Shown here: positions 56,937-64,000 of the stretch, in pieces
Layout: each line of letters begins with the position of its first letter
Numbering within the stretch: the stretch's first letter is position 1
Source of the DNA: Stenotrophomonas sp. MYb238
GTDB lineage: Bacteria > Pseudomonadota > Gammaproteobacteria > Xanthomonadales > Xanthomonadaceae
DNA length: 64,000 nt
Direction of reading: 5' to 3'
Assembly: GCF_009496535.1 (NCBI RefSeq)
Contig: NZ_WIDL01000018.1
Span: forward strand, 1-64,000
The notes under the pieces: model-generated
Databases searched by the model: none
What the model saw: only the letters and a program-made list of their open reading frames with translations
What the model was told of the DNA's origin: nothing
Made by a program: the position numbers and the translations under genes

Positions 56937-57887
56937 ATGGCATTCAAAAAGATCGTAATCAAAACACGGGGGCAGCAGGCGAAAACGCCGTTGGCGCGCC
57001 TGCAGATGTTTTTCGAGGATAGGCCCAAGGCCCTGCTAGGCGCCGTGATGGGACTGGGCTGCCTGGTGGGCGTCGGGCTCACCCTGGGTACCGGCGCGGC
57101 GGGCGACGCGGCGCTGCGCGCCCAAGTCGAGCGCCAGCAGCGGGAGCTGGCCAAGGCGCAGGCCGACGCGCAGACCCAGGTCAACGCGCTGGCGGCGCGG
57201 CTGGGCGAGCTGCAGGCCCAGGCCACGCGGCTGAACGCGCTGGGCGAGCGCCTGACCCAGATGGGCAAGCTCGAGGACGGCGAGTTCGACTTCAACGAGA
57301 CGCCGGGTATGGGTGACGGCGACGCCGGTCCGGCCGAGGACATCCCGCTGAGCGCGGTCAACAGCGACTTACAGGTGCTGGAGCAGCGCTTCGCTGCTTC
57401 AGGCCGCCAGCTGTCGGTGCTCGAGTCGCTGCTGTTCGACCACCAGCTGGAGCAGAACGCCGTGCCCTCGCGCATGCCGATCCGCAACAGCTACGTGACC
57501 TCCGGCTTCGGCACCCGCGCCGACCCGTTCGGCCGCGGTGCCGCGACCCACAAGGGCATGGACTTCCACGCCCGCGTCGGCGACCCGGTGATGGCGGTGG
57601 CCGAGGGCGTGGTCGCCTTCGCCGGGGTGAAGGGCGGCTACGGCAACGTCGTGGACATCGACCACGGCAACGGCTACGTCACCCGCTACGCGCACAACTC
57701 GCGCCTGAGCGTGCGCGAGGGCGACCTGGTCCGCGTCGGCCAGGAAGTGGCCAAGGCCGGCTCCACCGGCCGTTCCACCGGCGCCCACGTGCATTTCGAG
57801 GTGTGGCAGGAGGGCCGCGTGGTCAACCCGCGCAAGTTCCTCGGCGAGGGCGGCAACACGCCGGTCGGCCGCGTCGGGCGCGGTTGA
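56937..57887 (+). CDS. M23-family metallopeptidase
   Basis: 316 residues. One membrane anchor (about 30-50), a periplasmic coiled coil (VERQQRELAKAQADAQTQV ... LGERLTQMG) and a C-terminal LytM domain with the zinc ligands in GRGAATHKGMDF (H-x-x-x-D) and GAHVHFEVW (H-x-H), plus GYGNVVDIDHGNGY. All metal ligands are present, so it should be an active peptidoglycan endopeptidase, unlike degenerate EnvC/NlpD types. Located between dciA and secA. Confidence 0.93.
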   Translation: MAFKKIVIKTRGQQAKTPLARLQMFFEDRPKALLGAVMGLGCLVGVGLTLGTGAAGDAALRAQVERQQRELAKAQADAQTQVNALAARLGELQAQATRLNALGERLTQMGKLEDGEFDFNETPGMGDGDAGPAEDIPLSAVNSDLQVLEQRFAASGRQLSVLESLLFDHQLEQNAVPSRMPIRNSYVTSGFGTRADPFGRGAATHKGMDFHARVGDPVMAVAEGVVAFAGVKGGYGNVVDIDHGNGYVTRYAHNSRLSVREGDLVRVGQEVAKAGSTGRSTGAHVHFEVWQEGRVVNPRKFLGEGGNTPVGRVGRG

Positions 57888-57931
57888 CGGTCCGCGACGG
57901 GCGCTTGAATCGCCAGGCGCCCGCCCCAAGC

Positions 57932-57937
57932 TACAAT
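57932..57937 (+). promoter_or_regulatory. Candidate -10 element of secA
   Basis: TACAAT, 106 bases before the secA ATG. A terminator-like hairpin starts 15 bases downstream. Confidence 0.45.
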
Positions 57938-57951
57938 AGGCGTTGCCATCG

Positions 57952-57979
57952 ACAGGGCGCATTGCGCCCTGTTTCGTTT
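57952..57979 (+). terminator. Terminator or attenuator hairpin in front of secA
   Basis: Perfect 9-bp stem ACAGGGCGC/GCGCCCTGT with loop ATT, followed by TTTCGTTT. It lies 64 bases after the M23 stop and downstream of the putative secA -10, so it may either end the M23 transcript or attenuate secA. Confidence 0.65.
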
Positions 57980-58043
57980 GTGCCCGGCTGGTCCCGCTTG
58001 GGGTGGGGCCGCGCACGGCATTCCATTCAAACCGGTTCCTTCA

Positions 58044-60755
<2,712 letters not shown>

Positions 60756-60774
60756 AAGTTGAGTTGACCGTGGC

Positions 60775-60795
60775 GTAGCCCGCGCAGCGGGCTAC
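60775..60795. repeat. GTAG-headed hairpin after secA
   Basis: GTAGCCCGC-GCA-GCGGGCTAC, a perfect 9-bp inverted repeat with GTAG at one end and CTAC at the other, the mark of the REP family also found around the rib genes. Confidence 0.8.
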
Positions 60796-60797
60796 AC

Positions 60798-60826
60798 ACC
60801 CATGATCCGTTGCACGGATCATGGGT
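60798..60826. repeat. Perfect 13-bp hairpin
   Basis: ACCCATGATCCGT pairs perfectly with ACGGATCATGGGT across loop TGC. It is the third hairpin in a row after secA. Confidence 0.8.
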
Positions 60827-60846
60827 ACACGGTCTTTATCCCCGAT

Positions 60847-60886
60847 CCCCCGCGCCTTCGGCGCGCCCCCCTTACCAAGGGGGCTC
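60847..60886. repeat. Short dispersed double-hairpin repeat, copy B
   Basis: CCCCCGCGCCTTCGGCGCG followed by CCCCCCTTACCAAGGGGG, matching copy A at 37331-37372 in order and spacing. Confidence 0.65.
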
Positions 60887-60954
60887 CTCATCGGGTGGAT
60901 ACCAGCAATGCCGGCCATTGGCCGTGGCACGCCATCGCTGCGCGCTGTCGCTCC

Positions 60955-61105
60955 ACGATTTGCGCCGCAAACTGCGGCACCCGTTCTTTTTCTTCCCCTG
61001 CCCGGCGCCGCGCACCGGGCGTCCGGCTGGTCTGTGCGGCGGTGCCGTGCAAGCAGGCCTCCCTCCCGCACCTTGACTCGCCGTACGCGGCTCGCCCTTC
61101 GAGCC
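60955..61105 (+). repeat. Dispersed two-hairpin element, copy 2
   Basis: On the plus strand: a stem with CCCGG/CCGGG near 60999-61021, then TGTGCGGC-GGT-GCCGTGCA, then GCAGGCCTCCCTCCC. It aligns with copy 1 (36613-36768, minus strand); the second stem differs by changes that keep base pairing. Confidence 0.6.
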
Positions 61106-61334
61106 GGCTTCGCGCTTCGTGCAGTGGCGCGCCCCCTGACTCTGGGGCTTTTCTCCATACGCGATCCCGGCGGGTACCGATTGTTGGTCGGCACCCACCG
61201 CGTGTCTTCCGGCTCACCGCATGGCCGTAGATGCGGGGCTGCCCCACACCGGGCCTTCTCAATGAATCTCCATGTCGGGAAAGCACGAACGCAAACGATT
61301 GCGCCGTCCCCCGGATTTTCGGCATTCTCGGCGC

Positions 61335-62288
61335 ATGACTCCTCCGTTGCGTTCCATCCATGTCGTGGCCGCCGTCATCACCGACACGCGCGGGCGCATC
61401 CTGCTCAACCGCCGGACCGGCAACAGCGACATGGCCGGGCTGTGGGAATTCCCCGGCGGCAAGCGCGAGCCGGGCGAGACCTCCGAACAGGCGCTGGTGC
61501 GCGAACTGCATGAGGAACTCGGCATCGAGGCCGAGGTCGGCGACTGGGTGATGGAGGTGCCGCAGCTGTACCCGGACAAGCGCCTGCGGCTGGAGGTGCG
61601 GCTGGTGCAGCGCTGGAAGGGCAGCGCACGCGGGCGCGAGGGGCAGGCCATCACCTGGGTGACGCCCGACAAGCTCTGCCGCTATTCGATGCCGCCGGCG
61701 GACCTGCCGGTGGTCGCCGCGCTGCGCCAGGCCGACCGCTACCTGGTCACGCCCGAGCCGTCGGCAGGCGCCGAGGCCTGGCTGGCCGGACTGGCCGCCG
61801 CGGTCGAGAGTGGCATCCGTCGCGTGCAACTGCGCACGCCGCAGGCCGGCAACCGTGCGGGGCTGGCGCGCGATGCGGTGGAGCGCGTCGGCCGCCGGGC
61901 CGAACTGCTGCTCAACCGCGACATCGCGCTGGCGCAGGAACTGGGCGTGGGCGTGCACCTGGGCAGCGAGCAGCTGCTGCAGCTGGAACGGCGCCCGCTG
62001 CCCGACAGCGTGCTGGTCGGCGCCTCCTGCCACGATCTGGCGCAGCTGCAGGCCGCGCAGCGGCTGGGCTGCGACTTCGCCGTGCTCGGCCCGGTGCAGG
62101 CCACCGCCAGCCATCCCGGCGCGGCGCCGCTGGGCTGGGACGCGTTCGAGCGCCTGCGCGAACAGGTATCGCTGCCGATCTACGCCATCGGCGGCATGGC
62201 CGCGCAGGACACCGCCACCGCGCGCCGCCACGGCGCGCAGGGCGTGGCCGCGATCCGCGCGCTGTGGCCGGAAGCGGTCACAGGCTGA
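61335..62288 (+). CDS. Nudix hydrolase (MutT type) fused to a ThiE-like domain
   Basis: 317 residues. N-terminal Nudix domain of about 135 residues with the box GGKREPGETSEQALVREL followed by HEELG, as in MutT (8-oxo-dGTP removal). The C-terminal 180 resemble thiamine-phosphate synthase (VQLRTPQAG, VHLGSEQLL, VGASCHDLAQL, GPVQATASHPG, AIGGMAAQDTATA), but the usual pyrophosphate-binding and Mg residues are only partly recognisable, so synthase activity is uncertain. This fusion is known in gammaproteobacteria after secA/argJ-type loci. ATG 61335 is preferred to 61272. It overlaps the next gene tail to tail by 11 bases. Confidence 0.9.
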   Translation: MTPPLRSIHVVAAVITDTRGRILLNRRTGNSDMAGLWEFPGGKREPGETSEQALVRELHEELGIEAEVGDWVMEVPQLYPDKRLRLEVRLVQRWKGSARGREGQAITWVTPDKLCRYSMPPADLPVVAALRQADRYLVTPEPSAGAEAWLAGLAAAVESGIRRVQLRTPQAGNRAGLARDAVERVGRRAELLLNRDIALAQELGVGVHLGSEQLLQLERRPLPDSVLVGASCHDLAQLQAAQRLGCDFAVLGPVQATASHPGAAPLGWDAFERLREQVSLPIYAIGGMAAQDTATARRHGAQGVAAIRALWPEAVTG

Positions 62289-62859
62289 TCCAGAAACAGT
62301 TGTACTGCCGGCGCAGTTTCAGCAGCGTTCGCGACGGCGTGCCGCTGCGGCCCAGGGTCTGTTCCAGCCGCAGCGCGACCGGGCGCGGGCGCATGGCCGG
62401 GACGTTGCTGATCACGATCGGGCCGGTGCCAGCGCCAGTATCGGCGATGCCGGTGTCCACCGGCTCCAGCGCCGGGTCGTCCGGGAACACCGGGGCGATG
62501 TCCACCAGCGGTCGCTGCACGATCGCGTCCAGCCGGTCCATCACCCGCGTCGCAGCGGCGCTGGACAACCCGTTCCAGGAATAGATGCCGGACAGGCGGT
62601 TGGCGTCGCGCGCGTCAGCCGCCAGACGGATCTGCGCCACCACCTCGCTCAGCCGGCGCGCGCAGGTGTCGCGGTACAGGCCGCCGGCGCCGGCGGCGCG
62701 CGCCTCGGGCAGCAGCCGCGCGTGCGCGCCCATCGCCTCGCAGGACTTGTCGCCGTATACCGTCCGGCCCTGCGCATCGGTGCAGCGGTTGACCTGCTGC
62801 GCCTGCGCGGCGCCGGCGCACAGGGCGGTGGAGAGGAAGATGAGCGGCAGGCATCGCAT
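62278..62859 (-). CDS. DUF4124-domain exported protein
   Basis: 193 residues: signal peptide ending AQAQQ, then the DUF4124 motif VNRCTDAQGRTVYGDKSC, followed by a helical region with a further Cys (DTCARRLSEVVAQIRLAA) and a C-terminal part without recognised similarity. DUF4124 proteins are common periplasmic proteins of unknown function in Xanthomonads. Convergent with and overlapping the Nudix gene. Confidence 0.82.
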   Translation of the reverse strand: MRCLPLIFLSTALCAGAAQAQQVNRCTDAQGRTVYGDKSCEAMGAHARLLPEARAAGAGGLYRDTCARRLSEVVAQIRLAADARDANRLSGIYSWNGLSSAAATRVMDRLDAIVQRPLVDIAPVFPDDPALEPVDTGIADTGAGTGPIVISNVPAMRPRPVALRLEQTLGRSGTPSRTLLKLRRQYNCFWISL

Positions 62860-63004
62860 CGGCCAAGCCTAACCGGTGCAGCGCGTCGTGCTGCGTGACG
62901 GCGCTTGTGCGGTTCCCGCCGCAACAGCCCGCACCTCCATGCGAAGGACCCGGATGGGCAGGCCGATCGCGCGCAAAGCTATGCGCGCCGGCAGGTGCCA
63001 GGGA

Positions 63005-63835
63005 TCAGCCGCGGCCGATCCGCTGCAGCACCGCGCTGGTCGGCTTGGCCAGGTTGAGCGTGTAGAAGTGCAGCGACGGCGCGCCGCCGGCGATCAGGCG
63101 TTCGCACAGCGCCGCGACCACGTCGGCGCCGAACGCGCGCACCGACTCGGTGTCGTCGCCATAGGCCTGCATGCGCCTGGCGATCCAGCGCGGGATCTCC
63201 GCGCCGCACTGCTCGGAGAAACGGCGCAGCTGGCTGAAGTTGGAGATCGGCATCACCCCGGGGATGATCGGCACGTCCACGCCCAGCCTGCGCGTGGCGT
63301 CGACGAAATGGAAATAGGCGTCGGCGTTGTAGAAGTACTGGGTGATGGCCGCGTCGGCGCCGGCGTCGATCTTGGCCTTGAAATGGCGCAGGTCGGCCAG
63401 CGCGTCGCTGGCCTGCGGGTGCGTTTCCGGATAGGCGCCGACCTCGATGCGGAAGGCGTCGCCGTGCTCGGCGCGGATGAAGGCGATCAGTTCCGAGGCA
63501 TAGCGCAGGTCGCCGGGAAAACCCATGCCCGAGGGCAGGTCGCCGCGCAGGGCGACGATGCGGCGCACGCCGATAGCGCGGTACAGCTTGAGCAGTTCGC
63601 GGATCTCCTCGCGGGTGCCGCCCACGCAGGACAGGTGCGGCGCGGCCTGCAGGCCGTGGTGCTGGTTGAGGTGGCGCACCGTCTCGGAGGTGTAGCTCAA
63701 CGTCGAGCCGCCGGCGCCGAAGGTGCAGGACACGTATTCGGGCGCGTAGGCCTTGAGCCTGCTCGCGGTACGGTCCAGCTGCGCGCGCTGGTCGTCGGTC
63801 TTGGGCGGGTAGAACTCGAAGCTGAGCGCGGTCAT
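63005..63835 (-). CDS. metF: 5,10-methylenetetrahydrofolate reductase
   Basis: 276 residues, FAD-dependent TIM barrel making 5-methyl-THF for methionine synthesis. Motifs: SFEFYPPKTDDQRAQL, YVSCTFGAGGST, GVRRIVALRGDLPSG, DAAITQYFYNADAYF and IPGVMPISNFSQLRRF. The C-terminus is short, as in bacterial MetF. A good promoter with an internal palindrome precedes it. It depends on the THF pool fed by glyA in the same window. Confidence 0.96.
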   Translation of the reverse strand: MTALSFEFYPPKTDDQRAQLDRTASRLKAYAPEYVSCTFGAGGSTLSYTSETVRHLNQHHGLQAAPHLSCVGGTREEIRELLKLYRAIGVRRIVALRGDLPSGMGFPGDLRYASELIAFIRAEHGDAFRIEVGAYPETHPQASDALADLRHFKAKIDAGADAAITQYFYNADAYFHFVDATRRLGVDVPIIPGVMPISNFSQLRRFSEQCGAEIPRWIARRMQAYGDDTESVRAFGADVVAALCERLIAGGAPSLHFYTLNLAKPTSAVLQRIGRG

Positions 63836-63863
63836 GGCGGGCCGTGGGGTGGAGTCGTGGCGA

Positions 63864-63894
63864 ATTATATCTCTCCATCAAGATGGATATGCAA
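63864..63894 (-). promoter_or_regulatory. metF promoter with palindromic operator between -35 and -10
   Basis: On the minus strand: -35-like TTGCAT (63889-63894), 19-base spacer and a perfect -10 TATAAT (63864-63869). The spacer holds the dyad TCCATC-AA-GATGGA (63874-63887), itself within outer ATATC/GATAT arms (63867-63890). This is a typical repressor position. An ArsR-family SAH-responsive regulator (SahR) that uses ATATC-type palindromes is a possible binder; the assignment is inference. Confidence 0.6.
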
Positions 63895-64000
63895 TCGTTT
63901 CCGTTGTGACCGGGCGCAGGTCTCCTTCCCGCAGCGGCCGCACCGCCTGCGCCATGCGGCGGCCGGATGCGATGCCGCGACCGGTACAGGGGACGAGGCC
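63895..64000. other. Right flank, no gene recognised
   Basis: The last 106 bases lie upstream of the metF promoter. No SAH riboswitch consensus and no family-recognisable frame is visible. A minus-strand frame (MAQAVRPLREGDLRPV...) is open to the window edge but unrecognised. Confidence 0.35.

Larger units (their letters stand above)
60756..61334. other. Repeat-rich intergenic region between secA and mutT
   Basis: About 580 bases without a credible gene. It holds, in order, a GTAG hairpin, a 13-bp hairpin, copy B of a short double-hairpin repeat and the two-hairpin element copy 2. The minus-strand open frames here are Arg/Pro-rich shadows. A promoter for mutT was not found. Confidence 0.7.

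Noticed and set aside
60888-62231. 447-codon minus-strand frame across the secA-mutT gap
   Set aside because: It runs antisense to the Nudix-ThiE gene and through repeat elements; no family motif, so the gap is treated as non-coding.
63836-64000. SAH riboswitch upstream of metF
   Set aside because: The conserved GC-rich pseudoknot core of SAH riboswitches is not visible in the 165 bases available; it could lie beyond the window.

Overview
The window is very GC-rich, densely coding chromosome with short intergenic gaps, many ATGA start/stop overlaps and no tRNA, CRISPR array, insertion sequence or integrase that I can see. The gene content and order point to the Xanthomonadaceae (Xanthomonas/Stenotrophomonas/Pseudoxanthomonas-like): a rib operon behind an FMN riboswitch, GTAG-headed REP hairpins, a dcw cluster without murD, and lpxC-dciA-M23-secA-mutT. 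Genus and species cannot be fixed from the sequence alone.

Layout. 182-1369 pncB. 1723-16290 is a ten-gene operon, the most unusual part of the window: wecB (UDP-ManNAc formation), a BcsB-like periplasmic protein, an NfrB-type membrane glycosyltransferase with two MshEN-type c-di-GMP modules, an NfrA-type outer-membrane TPR protein, two AlgJ/AlgX-like SGNH proteins, an AlgI/DltB-type MBOAT acyltransferase, a DltC-like carrier protein, a DltA-like AMP ligase and an AlgF-like protein. An acyl-CoA dehydrogenase gene follows 4 bases later. I read this as a c-di-GMP-controlled, ManNAc-based exopolysaccharide machine, like the NfrA/NfrB phage-N4 receptor glycan of E. coli, carrying a hybrid alginate/Dlt-type O-acylation module. 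A sigma-54-like promoter and two GTGAC/GTCAC dyads precede it.

17435-22539 holds a DUF4434-type lipoprotein, an AzgA-like purine permease, ettA and an RcnB-like protein. 22680-31058 runs glyA, a four-helix-bundle gene bracketed by G-rich repeats, nrdR, a GNAT, ribD, FMN riboswitch, ribE, ribB (with a degenerate GTP cyclohydrolase II domain), ribH, nusB and thiL. On the minus strand 31096-35652 carry an NTF2-like gene and the lpoA-yraN-ydjM-FAD oxidase operon. rsmI and the RNase P RNA gene (36802-37239) follow, then a TetA-like MFS gene and an NRDE gene on the minus strand.

39874-54994 is the dcw division and cell-wall cluster: mraZ, rsmH, ftsL, ftsI, murE, murF, mraY, ftsW, murG, murC, ftsQ, ftsA, ftsZ. 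murD and ddl are missing from their usual positions. A five-unit, 10-bp-phased MraZ operator overlaps its promoter. lpxC, dciA (minus), an M23 peptidase, secA, a Nudix-ThiE fusion, a DUF4124 protein (minus) and metF (minus, with a palindrome between -35 and -10) complete the window.

Intergenic spaces carry structured repeats: GTAG-headed REP pairs, a recurring two-hairpin element (three candidate copies), tandem hairpins after rnpB and secA, and GGGAACGGGGAA-like strings that extend into the 3' ends of several genes.
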